From an uncultured Prochlorococcus sp. (GTDB taxonomy: Bacteria > Cyanobacteriota > Cyanobacteriia > PCC-6307 > Cyanobiaceae): a stretch of DNA of 64,000 nt. A program made the position numbers and the translations under genes. Positions 29,889 through 38,520 of this stretch are shown in pieces. Location: assembly GCA_902571335.1 (NCBI GenBank), contig CACGBT010000002.1:62001-126000 (forward strand), read 5' to 3'. How positions within the stretch are numbered: the first letter of the stretch is position 1; every line of letters begins with the position of its first letter. The notes under the pieces were generated by a model, which was not told the DNA's origin, searched no databases, and saw only the letters and a list, made by a program, of their open reading frames with translations.

Positions 29889-32117
29889 ATGGCAACAAAA
29901 TTTCCATCATTTAACCAGGGTCTAGCTCAGGACCCCACAACCCGACGAATATGGTACGGAATAGCTACCGCTCATGACTTTGAAAGTCATGATGGTATGA
30001 CCGAAGAAAAACTTTATCAGAAGCTTTTCTCCACACATTTTGGTCATCTAGCAATCATCGCCCTATGGGTTGCAGGTAACTTATTTCATATTGCTTGGCA
30101 GGGTAACTTCGAGCAATTTGTACTTGATCCAACTCACGTTCGTCCTATTGCTCATGCTATTTGGGATCCTCATTTTGGATCTGGCATTACAGAAGCAATG
30201 ACACAAGCTGGAGCCAGTGGTCCAGTAAACATAGCTTACTCAGGTCTCTACCATTGGTGGTACACAATCGGAATGAGAACTAATGAGCAACTCTTCCAGG
30301 CTTCAATATTCATGAGTATTTTGGCTTGTTGGACTTTATTTGCAGGTTGGTTACATTTACAGCCAAAATTTAGACCTTCACTAGCTTGGTTTAAAAATGC
30401 AGAGTCAAGATTAAATCATCATTTAGCTGTTTTATTTGGTTTTAGTAGTATCGCTTGGACAGGACATTTGGTTCATGTAGCAATACCTGAATCAAGAGGA
30501 CAGCATGTAGGGTGGGATAATTGGTTAACAGTTCTTCCACATCCCGCTGGATTAGCTCCTTTCTTTACTTTGAATTGGGGAGCATATGCGCAAAACCCTG
30601 ATTCTTTAGATCAAGTTTTTGGTACAGCAGAGGGAGCTGGAACAGCAATCTTTACATTTTTAGGTGGTCTTCATCCTCAAAGTGAAGCATTATGGCTCAC
30701 TGATATTGCTCATCACCATATTGCAATTGGTACAGTTTTTGTAATCGCTGGCCATATGTATAGAAATACTTTTGGCATAGGTCATAGCCTTAAAGAAATT
30801 ACAGAAGCTCATAATACTAGGCATCCTAATGACCCTCATAAAGGTAGTTTTGGGATCAATCATGATGGAATATATGAAACTGTTAATAACTCATTACATT
30901 TCCAACTTGGCCTAGCATTAGCATCACTTGGGGTAGCTACTTCACTTGTAGCTCAACATATGGGTGCATTACCTTCTTACGCTTTTATTGCTAGGGACTA
31001 TACTACACAATCTGCTTTATATAGTCATCATCAATACATAGCAATGTTCTTGATGGTTGGTGCATTTGCACACGGAGCCATTTTCTTTGTAAGAGATTAT
31101 GATCCCGAACTAAATAAAGATAATGTATTAGCAAGAGTTCTTGGAACAAAGGAAGCTTTGATAAGTCACCTTAGCTGGGTAACAATGTTGCTAGGATTCC
31201 ATACTCTTGGAATTTATGTTCATAACGACGTTGTTGTAGCTTTTGGTAACCCTGAGAAGCAAATTTTAATTGAGCCAGTATTTGCTCAATTCGTTCAAGC
31301 TGCTCAAGGTAAGATGATGTACGGCTTTAACGCTTTATTATCTGATCCTACAAGTTCAGCAAGTCTTGCTGCTAATTCATTGCCAGGTAATCATTACTGG
31401 ATGGATCTTATCAATAGACAAGATGCATTAAGTGCTTTCTTACCTATCGGTCCTGCAGATTTCTTAGTACACCATGCTATCGCTTTAGGCCTTCATACAA
31501 CAGCTCTAATCCTCATTAAAGGTGCACTTGATGCTAGAGGAACAAAATTAATTCCTGATAAGAAAGATTTAGGATATGCATTCCCTTGCGACGGCCCTGG
31601 ACGTGGAGGTACTTGTGATAGCTCATCTTGGGACGCTATGTATTTAGCTATGTTCTGGGCATTAAATTTACTAGCATGGGTAACTTTTTACTGGCATTGG
31701 AAACATCTAGCAATATGGCAGGGTAATGTTGCGCAATTTAATGAGTCAGGAACTTATCTAATGGGTTGGTTCAGAGACTATCTATGGTTAAACTCTGCTC
31801 AACTTATTAACGGATATAATCCATTTGGGGTAAACTCATTATCTCCTTGGGCTTGGATGTTCCTATTCGGTCACTTAGTTTGGGCTACTGGTTTCATGTT
31901 CCTAATATCATGGCGTGGTTACTGGCAAGAATTAATTGAAACATTAGTCTGGGCACATCAGCGTACTCCAATTGCTAACCTTGTTGGCTGGAGAGATAAG
32001 CCAGTTGCTCTTTCAATTGTTCAAGCTAGATTAGTTGGGTTAGCACATTTCACCATTGGTAACATTCTCACTTTTGGTGCATTTGTGATTGCATCAACTT
32101 CTGGTAAGTTTGGCTAA
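29889..32117 (+). CDS. psaB: Photosystem I core protein PsaB
   Basis: PsaB completes the PSI core dimer. The chain is 742 residues. The FX-binding loop [13 protein letters not shown] sits at about residues 563-575, mirroring PsaA, so the 4Fe-4S FX cluster has all four cysteines from the two subunits. Its stop is followed by a strong terminator at 32136-32164. Confidence 0.99.
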
Positions 32118-32135
32118 ATTTCCTTTAAATAATAC

Positions 32136-32164
32136 AAATCACCACTTCTGTGGTGATTTTTTTT
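32136..32164 (+). terminator. Rho-independent terminator after psaAB
   Basis: AAATCACCAC (32136-32145) and GTGGTGATTT (32150-32159) form a perfect 10-bp stem with a TTCT loop, followed by a run of T. This is the clearest intrinsic terminator in the window and fits the need to end the very abundant psaAB transcript. Confidence 0.92.
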
Positions 32165-32219
32165 GTTTTTTTTTAATGCTATAAATTAAGTTAAAATTAT
32201 ATAAATATATCAAATATAA

Positions 32220-33182
32220 ATGTCAGATATAAAACAATTAATTTCTATTATCATCCCTGTTTTCAATGAAAGTGAGAGTATTGGTTTTTTATTGGATGAA
32301 GTTATAAATGTAATGTCATTACATAAATTTAATTTTGAATTGATTGTTGTAAATGATGGTTCTAAAGACAATACTCAACAAGTATTAAAACAATTAATTC
32401 TCAAAATTAAAGAATTGTCAGTGATTTCCCTTCGCAAAAATTATGGGCAAACTGCAGCAATGTCAGCTGGCTTTGATAACTCTAAAGGCAATATTGTCAT
32501 TACTTTGGATGGTGATTTACAGAATGATCCAAATGATATTCCGATATTAATTTCAGAAATCAATAATGGATACGATTTGATTTGTGGATGGAGGTTTGAT
32601 AGGAAAGATAAATTAATTAATAGAAAGATACCATCAAAAATAGCGAATAAATTAATAGCTCGCGTAACAGGTTTGAAGTTGCATGATTATGGATGCTCAT
32701 TAAAAGCTTTTAAGAAAGAAATAATTGATGATATTAAATTGTATGGAGAACTTCACAGGTTTTTGCCCGTCTTAGCAAATATTGAAGGTGCAAGAATCAA
32801 AGAAATTAAAGTCAATCATAGAAGCAGGCAATATGGATCTAGCAAATATGGAATAGATAGAACTTTTAGAGTTTTAATGGATTTACTAACTGTTTGGTTT
32901 ATGACTAAATTTTTAACAAGACCGATGTATGGATTTGGTTTTTTTGGAATCATAAGCATTTTGATTAGCCTTGCAATGAGTTCGTATTTGATAGTTTTAA
33001 AAATAATGGGTGAGGATATTGGAAATCGTCCGTTGTTAATGTTTGCTTTAATATTGGGAATTGCTGGGGTTCAATTATTTAGTTTCGGATTATTGAGCGA
33101 ACTTTTAATTAGAACATATCATGAAAGTCAAAGTCGTCCAATTTATAGAATAAGGTCAATAAGTAGTGCCAATAAAAATTAA
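32220..33182 (+). CDS. Family 2 glycosyltransferase with membrane anchor
   Basis: The 320-residue protein has a GT-A domain: SIIIPVFNES (residues 9-18), VVNDGSKDNT (43-52) and the metal-binding DGD at 97-99. Two hydrophobic segments at about 230-295 anchor it, as in polyprenyl-phosphate sugar transferases (GtrB/DPM1-like). It probably loads a sugar onto a lipid carrier for surface polysaccharide or glycolipid; the sugar is unknown. It follows the psaB terminator and converges with the next gene, 4 bp apart. Confidence 0.85.
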   Translation: MSDIKQLISIIIPVFNESESIGFLLDEVINVMSLHKFNFELIVVNDGSKDNTQQVLKQLILKIKELSVISLRKNYGQTAAMSAGFDNSKGNIVITLDGDLQNDPNDIPILISEINNGYDLICGWRFDRKDKLINRKIPSKIANKLIARVTGLKLHDYGCSLKAFKKEIIDDIKLYGELHRFLPVLANIEGARIKEIKVNHRSRQYGSSKYGIDRTFRVLMDLLTVWFMTKFLTRPMYGFGFFGIISILISLAMSSYLIVLKIMGEDIGNRPLLMFALILGIAGVQLFSFGLLSELLIRTYHESQSRPIYRIRSISSANKN

Positions 33183-33186
33183 ATTT

Positions 33187-33579
33187 TTACTTGAATTTCC
33201 TTATTAATAAAGCTGAAAGTTTAACCACTTCAGGAGACATATCTCTTAAGCCTTGTCGTAAAATTGATAATGTTGATTTATCGGACAATTCTTCCGCAAT
33301 TTTTAATGCTTTTAATTTGTCTTCTGTATTTCCCTGGAAAAGACTAAACATTTTATTTCTTTGAGAATTTTTATAAAATAATGAGTACTTTTTTGCTTCG
33401 TGATTGTATAAAAAACTTTTTTTATTAGATAGTAATTTATTGTTATTTTTTCTATGATTTTTTAATTTATCAAAATGTAATCTGCCCTTATTTATAAACT
33501 TTCTAAAGCTTCTTTTTTTTAAAACTAGAAGTAATATTCCTATGAAAACAATAAGTACAATTGCGAAAAAATTTAACAT
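33187..33579 (-). CDS. Membrane-anchored hypothetical protein with HEAT-like end
   Basis: I do not recognise this 130-residue protein. It begins with a hydrophobic helix of about 20 residues (FFAIVLIVFIGILLLVL), then a Lys/Asn-rich basic linker, then about 40 C-terminal residues with a helix-turn-helix pair (DKLKALKIAEELSDKS, then SPEVVKLSALLIRKF) that looks like one HEAT repeat. It lies between the glycosyltransferase and psaI on the other strand. A role as a small scaffold at the membrane is only a guess. Confidence 0.6.
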   Translation of the reverse strand: MLNFFAIVLIVFIGILLLVLKKRSFRKFINKGRLHFDKLKNHRKNNNKLLSNKKSFLYNHEAKKYSLFYKNSQRNKMFSLFQGNTEDKLKALKIAEELSDKSTLSILRQGLRDMSPEVVKLSALLIRKFK

Positions 33580-33671
33580 GTAAAAAGTTAATAATTTTTA
33601 TATCATCCAGTAATAAAATTAACACTATTTCGCAGATAAATACTAAAGTGTTTAAAGATGTTTAAAGAACT

Positions 33672-33785
33672 ATGCCATCTGATTTACCAAGTCTTTTACC
33701 CTCAATTTTTGTTCCATTAATTGGTATAGCAATGCCTGCTGTTTTTATCGTATTGATTGGAAGATTTATTACAGCAACTGAATAA
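33672..33785 (+). CDS. psaI: Photosystem I subunit PsaI
   Basis: This short gene encodes 37 residues with one transmembrane helix, about residues 11-33 ([20 protein letters not shown]), starting [11 protein letters not shown]. PsaI stabilises PsaL in PSI and so trimer formation. It lies 28 bp upstream of psaL, its usual partner, and is below typical ORF cutoffs. Confidence 0.95.
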   Translation: MPSDLPSLLPSIFVPLIGIAMPAVFIVLIGRFITATE

Positions 33786-33813
33786 ATTATTAAACACTAA
33801 ACTATTAAAAAAC

Positions 33814-34413
33814 ATGAGCGACTTTCAAAAATCATTCTCAGAATCAACAAGTTCAATTAAGTTTGATGAGAAATACATAGATAATTCTGTACAACCAAAT
33901 GATATTGGTGTTGCAGAACAATGGGCAGTAAAAACTGTTGCTGATCCATTTGTTGGTAATTTAGCCACCCCAGTTAATAGTGGCTATTTTACAAAAGCTT
34001 TTATAAATAATTTGCCTTTTTATAGAGAAGGTATTTCTCCTAATTTTAGAGGGTTAGAAACTGGAGCAGCTTTTGGATATCTCCTATACGGTCCTTTCAC
34101 TATGACTGGCCCACTAAGAAATTCTGAATTTGCTCTAACTGCTGGACTTCTTGCAGCTATTGGAGCTGTTCATATTTTGACAGCACTCTTAGTTCTTTAT
34201 AATGCACCCGGTAAGGCACCTAATGTTCAACCTCCAGATGTGACTGTTAATAATCCGCCAAAGGACTTATTTACAAGAGCTGGTTGGGCTGATTTTACAA
34301 GTGGATTTTGGTTAGGAGGCTGCGGTGGAGCTGTTTTTGCTTGGCTACTTGTTGGGACATTGCACTTAGATACCATAATGCCAATTATTAAAAATATTTG
34401 GACTGCTGGGTAA
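33814..34413 (+). CDS. psaL: Photosystem I subunit PsaL (subunit XI)
   Basis: PsaL holds the PSI trimer together. I start at ATG 33814 (MSDFQKSF), which gives 199 residues; an in-frame TTG at 33757 would overlap psaI by 29 bp and is rejected. The conserved core includes [20 protein letters not shown] [14 protein letters not shown] near residues 49-62, [18 protein letters not shown] near 90-107, and two or three hydrophobic helices. The N-terminal 45 residues are an extended polar segment. Confidence 0.97.
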   Translation: MSDFQKSFSESTSSIKFDEKYIDNSVQPNDIGVAEQWAVKTVADPFVGNLATPVNSGYFTKAFINNLPFYREGISPNFRGLETGAAFGYLLYGPFTMTGPLRNSEFALTAGLLAAIGAVHILTALLVLYNAPGKAPNVQPPDVTVNNPPKDLFTRAGWADFTSGFWLGGCGGAVFAWLLVGTLHLDTIMPIIKNIWTAG

Positions 34414-34478
34414 TTCCTAAATAAAAGAATAAGTAATATTTATAATTTAATTTGAAATTAAAGTGTTAGCTCTACTTA

Positions 34479-35237
34479 CTAACGTATTGTTCTGTCCCAT
34501 CTATAATTTCTAACAACTCTTCCTGCAGAAATAAGCTTAGATTTATAATGCAATGAGATTTTATCATTAGACTGTTTTAGGGTATCTAATCCTATTCCAT
34601 TTCTACCAAAATCCTTTCCAGAGCTATGGTAATACAAACCGTCTCCTTTGTAGATTCCAATATGATCACATTTTTCTATATTTCCAAAAAATAAAAGATC
34701 TCCAGGTCTTAGAGCTGCATAAGACTCTTTGAAATAAAAAAGATGTTTACAAAAACTTTTTATTTGATAAGAGTCTCGAGGTAGATGAATTCGATGCTTT
34801 AAAAAAGCAGTCTGAATTAAACCTGAACAATCAAAATTGGGTCCTAATGTTCCTCCCCAAAGGTATTCATTAGTTAACTCAGCTTGATCCTTGATCCATT
34901 TTAAAATCGAGGTAATTTTATCTTTCATAAGGAAGTGCTCATTTTTTAAACTTTCAGTTTTATTTAATTTATATTTTTCAATAATCAATCCATCTAAATT
35001 TATCCAACAGATGTAACCATCTTCATATAGTTGAACTAATATTCTTGAGAATTTATGGTTGTTTTGATAAAAATTTGGATAAATAAGCCTAAAAATTCTA
35101 TTTTTAAATATTTCAGTAACTAATTTATTTTCTGTTTCATTTTGATATCCAGAAATATTAACTTTTAATTTCCACCAAATAGTTTTTGAAAAATTAGTTT
35201 GTTTAAATAGTGAGATAGGATTTTTATAATTTTCCAT
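34479..35237 (-). CDS. NlpC/P60 family hydrolase
   Basis: This 252-residue protein has a C-terminal NlpC/P60 cysteine peptidase domain (about residues 112-245): catalytic C137 in FDCSGLIQ, H192 in CDHIGIYKG and H204 in YYHSSG, with LRPGDLLFF between. The first 90 residues may be an SH3-like cell-wall-binding fold. Such enzymes cleave D-glutamyl-diaminopimelate links in peptidoglycan peptides. No clear signal peptide is visible. It is divergent from the next gene with only 3 bp between start codons. Confidence 0.88.
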   Translation of the reverse strand: MENYKNPISLFKQTNFSKTIWWKLKVNISGYQNETENKLVTEIFKNRIFRLIYPNFYQNNHKFSRILVQLYEDGYICWINLDGLIIEKYKLNKTESLKNEHFLMKDKITSILKWIKDQAELTNEYLWGGTLGPNFDCSGLIQTAFLKHRIHLPRDSYQIKSFCKHLFYFKESYAALRPGDLLFFGNIEKCDHIGIYKGDGLYYHSSGKDFGRNGIGLDTLKQSNDKISLHYKSKLISAGRVVRNYRWDRTIR

Positions 35238-35240
35238 ACA

Positions 35241-36149
35241 ATGTCCTTTTACTATTTAAGTAAAGAGATGGGTCTAGCCCTAAATGAAATTTTAGGGAGA
35301 GTATTTTCTCATAATAAAGATTTTTCAAGAGAAGATATTGCAATAACTTGGATTAATTATAAAAGTGAAAATAACAGTGTATTTAAAGGCTTTGGAACTG
35401 GTATTAATAATAAAAATATGGTTTACCCTGCCAGCATAGTCAAGTTGGTTTATGGCCTTGCTGCATTTTATTGGATTAAAAAAGGAAGTTTACTATTATC
35501 AGATGAACTTAATGATGCTGTAATGAAAATGCTGTCTTTCTCAAGTAATAATGCAACAAGCTTCTTAATTGATTTACTTACAGGAACAACAAGTGGACCT
35601 TGTATTGAAGGGGAATTATGGAAAACTTGGAAATATCAAAGAAGTATAATAAATGATTGGCTACATGATTTACATTGGGACGAATTAAGGGGTATAAATT
35701 GCTGTCAGAAGACTTGGGATGATGGACCATATGGTCGTGAAAAAGAATTTTATGGGCATGACAATAACAATAGAAATGCTATGAATTCTGATTCAGCTGC
35801 AAGGGTTTTGGAGGAAATTATGATTCATATTGATTATCAAAAAAATGACTTGAATTTACGAAGTTTTTTACAAAGAAATTTAAATAAAGTTGTTCGTAAA
35901 AACGATCCTATTAATCAAATAGATGGTTTTTTGGGTGAAGGATTACCAGAAACCATTAATCTTTGGAGTAAGGCAGGCTTAATGTCTGAAGTTAGACATG
36001 ATTCAGCTTGGTGGACTAATAGTCAATCTCTACAGACTTTATTAGTTGTTTTTTGTAATGGAGAAAAATATTCCAAAGATTCTTCCTTCTTACCATTAAT
36101 AGCAAAAGAAGTATATGAATATAATAAGAGATATAATTTTAAGAATTAA
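35241..36149 (+). CDS. Beta-lactamase-like serine hydrolase
   Basis: This 302-residue protein carries the three motifs of the penicillin-recognising family: SxxK as S65-I-V-K68, SxN around S101-N103 in SFSSNNATS, and KxG as K244-A-G246. It resembles the class A beta-lactamase-type family found in many cyanobacteria, which may be a peptidase or esterase and not an antibiotic-resistance enzyme. I see no N-terminal signal peptide, so export is uncertain. The start is 3 bp from the divergent NlpC/P60 start. The 3' end overlaps the next minus-strand gene by 4 bp. Confidence 0.75.
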   Translation: MSFYYLSKEMGLALNEILGRVFSHNKDFSREDIAITWINYKSENNSVFKGFGTGINNKNMVYPASIVKLVYGLAAFYWIKKGSLLLSDELNDAVMKMLSFSSNNATSFLIDLLTGTTSGPCIEGELWKTWKYQRSIINDWLHDLHWDELRGINCCQKTWDDGPYGREKEFYGHDNNNRNAMNSDSAARVLEEIMIHIDYQKNDLNLRSFLQRNLNKVVRKNDPINQIDGFLGEGLPETINLWSKAGLMSEVRHDSAWWTNSQSLQTLLVVFCNGEKYSKDSSFLPLIAKEVYEYNKRYNFKN

Positions 36150-36358
36150 AGTAAATCGTCTAGATAATTAGAATCTAATTTATCAGTATAGGCTTCATAT
36201 GGTAACATCATTACCTCTTCAGAATCTAGATCATTCATAATCCATTCTCTATATTCTGCTAACAAACTTTTTCTATCTTCATTATGTAATTCAAAAATAC
36301 GCAATGCTGTATCTTTAAAATTTTCTTTAATTAAATTTTCAATTTCTTTTTTCCTCAT
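36146..36358 (-). CDS. Small acidic hypothetical protein (70 aa)
   Basis: I do not recognise this protein. It is 70 residues, predicted mostly helical, rich in acidic residues toward the C-terminus (MNDLDSEEVMMLPYEAY). The ATG at 36358 lies one base after the stop of the upstream recombinase-like gene (TAA-A-ATG), so translation is likely coupled and the two may work together. Its 3' end overlaps the convergent serine hydrolase gene by 4 bp. Confidence 0.6.
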   Translation of the reverse strand: MRKKEIENLIKENFKDTALRIFELHNEDRKSLLAEYREWIMNDLDSEEVMMLPYEAYTDKLDSNYLDDLL

Positions 36359-36359
36359 T

Positions 36360-37034
36360 TTATGTTAATTCTCTCTCCAAAATTACTCTTCTTATTGTTG
36401 ACAATGCAATTCCAGTTTGTGATCTGATTGATCGATATGAATATCCCTCATTACGCAATCTGATTACTAAAGATTCCTTTAATGGACTTATTTTGGGCCT
36501 TCCTCCTAGATTACTTCCAGATAATTTTTTACGTAATAGTTTTTCTTTTTTTCTTTCACCTAAACTTTTCTCTTCCAAATTATCTAATTCACATAGAATT
36601 TCAAAAATTGAAGAATTTGCTTTAGACGTTTCATTAGCCGCAAAAAAACCAGTCAAAGTTCGCAATGTAATATCATTATTAATGAGTTTGTTTATTGTCC
36701 TCAAACATTCTTTTTTATTTTTAAATGCTCTGTCAAGCTTAGTAATTATAAATTGATCACCTTTAGATAAGCAATTTATAGCTTTGTTGAGTTCGGGTTT
36801 GGTTTCTTCATCTAAACTTATAAATTCAGAGAAAATTAAACTGCAACCTTCTTCCTTTAAAATTTTTATTTGCTCTTCTAAATATTCATATTCATTATGA
36901 GTAGCTCTAGCATAACCTATTGCTTTAGAGTTTTTATTTTTTTCAGATAGTAAAAGACGTTTTCTTTTAAATTTAAAAGTCAATGTTTTATTACATATAT
37001 TTTTAACTGTATCAATTAATATATAAAAAAACAC
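36360..37034 (-). CDS. Serine recombinase (resolvase) homologue, altered active site
   Basis: The 224-residue protein has a resolvase/invertase N-terminal fold: AIGYARATHNEYEYLEEQI (residues 38-56), LDR at 100-102, and a C-terminal helix-turn-helix at about 197-217 after the GGRPK hinge. The nucleophilic serine that follows YARV in active enzymes is T45 here, the second arginine of DRLGR is K105, and the arginine near DRKG is missing; R43 and R102 remain. Strand exchange is therefore doubtful. A basic 37-residue extension precedes the domain. No recombination site or invertible segment is seen nearby; a DNA-binding regulatory role is inference. Confidence 0.8.
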   Translation of the reverse strand: MFFYILIDTVKNICNKTLTFKFKRKRLLLSEKNKNSKAIGYARATHNEYEYLEEQIKILKEEGCSLIFSEFISLDEETKPELNKAINCLSKGDQFIITKLDRAFKNKKECLRTINKLINNDITLRTLTGFFAANETSKANSSIFEILCELDNLEEKSLGERKKEKLLRKKLSGSNLGGRPKISPLKESLVIRLRNEGYSYRSIRSQTGIALSTIRRVILERELT

Positions 37035-37036
37035 TT

Positions 37037-37061
37037 TTTAGTACAAAAAATATTAACTAAA
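37037..37061 (-). promoter_or_regulatory. Inverted repeat at recombinase-like gene start
   Basis: TTTAGT (37037-37042) and ACTAAA (37056-37061) flank an AT core immediately upstream of the start codon. The core 12-mer ACAAAAAATATT at 37043-37054 recurs exactly at 37155-37166. This could be an operator for self-regulation. In such AT-rich DNA chance is possible. Confidence 0.3.
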
Positions 37062-37326
37062 CTTGATAATCTATAATAAAAATGAGTAAAAAATTGTTCT
37101 TATATCTATATTAAAAATAACGTTCTACATACTGTTTGATATTTAGTTAATAGAACAAAAAATATTTTGTAAGTTGTAACTTGAATTAGGATTTTAAAAT
37201 TATCAATGGACTAGTTAAATTCATTTATTTTTTGACATCTATTGAGTAGTCTTCATTTCTGAAATTATTAATAGTTAATTCAAAATGTTTTTAGTAAAAT
37301 AAGAATAAAGGCTAGAAAAAATTAAT

Positions 37327-38220
37327 TTGACTAATAATTCCAATAGTTTAATTTCAAAACCTGATTGGTTAAGAGTAAAAGCTCCGCAAGTTGAGAGAAT
37401 TGGCAATACTGCAAATTTGTTAAATGATTTAAATCTCAACACTGTATGTCAAGAGGCAAGTTGTCCAAATATTGGTGAATGTTTTGCAAGTGGTACTGCC
37501 ACTTTCCTCATAATGGGTCCTGGCTGTACTAGGGCATGTCCATATTGCGATATTGATTTTGATAGATCTAAAAGAGAATTAGATCCAACAGAACCATATC
37601 GTTTAGCCGAAGCTGTTTATAGAATGCAACTTAAACATGTCGTAATCACTTCAGTTAATAGAGACGATCTTGAGGATGGTGGCGCATCTCAATTTTTTAA
37701 ATGTGTTTATCAAGTAAGAAAAAAATCGCCTGAAACTACTATTGAGCTCTTAATACCTGATCTTTGTGGCAACTGGAAAGCGCTTGAAAAAGTTCTTGAT
37801 TCAAACCCAAACGTTTTAAACCATAATATTGAGACTGTGTCTTCGCTATATAAAAAAGTACGACCTCAGGGTAAATATGAGAGAACTCTTGAGTTGCTTA
37901 AAAGGACCAGAGAATATTCTCCAAAAGTTTATACAAAGTCAGGTTTTATGCTTGGTTTAGGGGAAAAAGATGAGGAGGTCTTAAGTCTTCTTAAGGATTT
38001 AAAAAGTAATTTCGTTGATATTGTTACTATTGGCCAATACTTATCTCCTGGCCAAAATCATTTACCTGTGCAAAGATTTGTGAGTCCCTCAAAATTTAAT
38101 TATTATAAAGTTTTCGGGGAAAAAGATTTGGACTTTATGCAAGTAGTTAGTTCTCCTTTAACTCGTAGCAGTTACCATGCTGAAGAAATTCAAAAACTTA
38201 TGAAAAAGTATCCAAGATAG
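37327..38220 (+). CDS. lipA: Lipoyl synthase
   Basis: LipA inserts two sulfurs into octanoyl groups on pyruvate dehydrogenase and glycine cleavage proteins. The 297-residue protein has both 4Fe-4S sites: auxiliary C41, C46, C52 and radical-SAM C67, C71, C74 (CTRACPYC). The start is TTG at 37327; no better start is seen upstream. Cyanobacteria often have two lipA genes; only one is in the window. It converges with the YciI-like gene 6 bp away. Confidence 0.96.
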   Translation: MTNNSNSLISKPDWLRVKAPQVERIGNTANLLNDLNLNTVCQEASCPNIGECFASGTATFLIMGPGCTRACPYCDIDFDRSKRELDPTEPYRLAEAVYRMQLKHVVITSVNRDDLEDGGASQFFKCVYQVRKKSPETTIELLIPDLCGNWKALEKVLDSNPNVLNHNIETVSSLYKKVRPQGKYERTLELLKRTREYSPKVYTKSGFMLGLGEKDEEVLSLLKDLKSNFVDIVTIGQYLSPGQNHLPVQRFVSPSKFNYYKVFGEKDLDFMQVVSSPLTRSSYHAEEIQKLMKKYPR

Positions 38221-38226
38221 TCATTT

Positions 38227-38520
38227 TTATTTATTTGAATCTATCCACTCATTTAATTTCCACTCAACTAGATCATTTTTAATCATTGGATCATTCTTAA
38301 TGATTTTTAGTGCATTTTTATAGTTATTCATCTCAAGAATAAGTAATCCGCCGTCACCTGGCCTCTTTAACTCATCTACTAAAAAACCACTTTTTATATT
38401 AATTCCCTCTTTTTTTAATTTTTTTATCCACTTAATATGTTCGTTAATTATGTTTTGTTTTAAATCATGATTAATTAGGTATTCTTTTTTTATGATTTCA
38501 GTTTTTATAAAGAAAGGCAT
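38227..38520 (-). CDS. YciI-like domain protein
   Basis: The 97-residue protein matches the YciI/YCII ferredoxin-like fold: an N-terminal strand (MPFFIKTEIIKKEYL), the HIKWIKKLKKEGINIKSG helix, and the DGGLLILEMNNYKNALKIIKNDPM segment (about residues 56-79). The reaction is unknown for most members. Its ATG directly abuts the stop of the glutamate synthase gene on the same strand, so it is probably co-expressed with it. Confidence 0.82.
   Translation of the reverse strand: MPFFIKTEIIKKEYLINHDLKQNIINEHIKWIKKLKKEGINIKSGFLVDELKRPGDGGLLILEMNNYKNALKIIKNDPMIKNDLVEWKLNEWIDSNK

Noticed and set aside
33757..33813. Upstream TTG extension of psaL.
   Set aside because: It would overlap psaI and add 19 residues not found in PsaL.
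35241..36149. Antibiotic-resistance beta-lactamase.
   Set aside because: The three motifs show only the superfamily; no signal peptide and no resistance context, so a peptidoglycan-related or other hydrolase is more likely.
36360..37326. Prophage or transposon remnant around the recombinase homologue.
   Set aside because: No terminal repeats, target duplications, att sites or other phage genes are visible, and both flanks are ordinary genes.
37081..37326. Small RNA or riboswitch before lipA.
   Set aside because: Only weak AT-rich dyads are seen; nothing matches a riboswitch core I can recognise.
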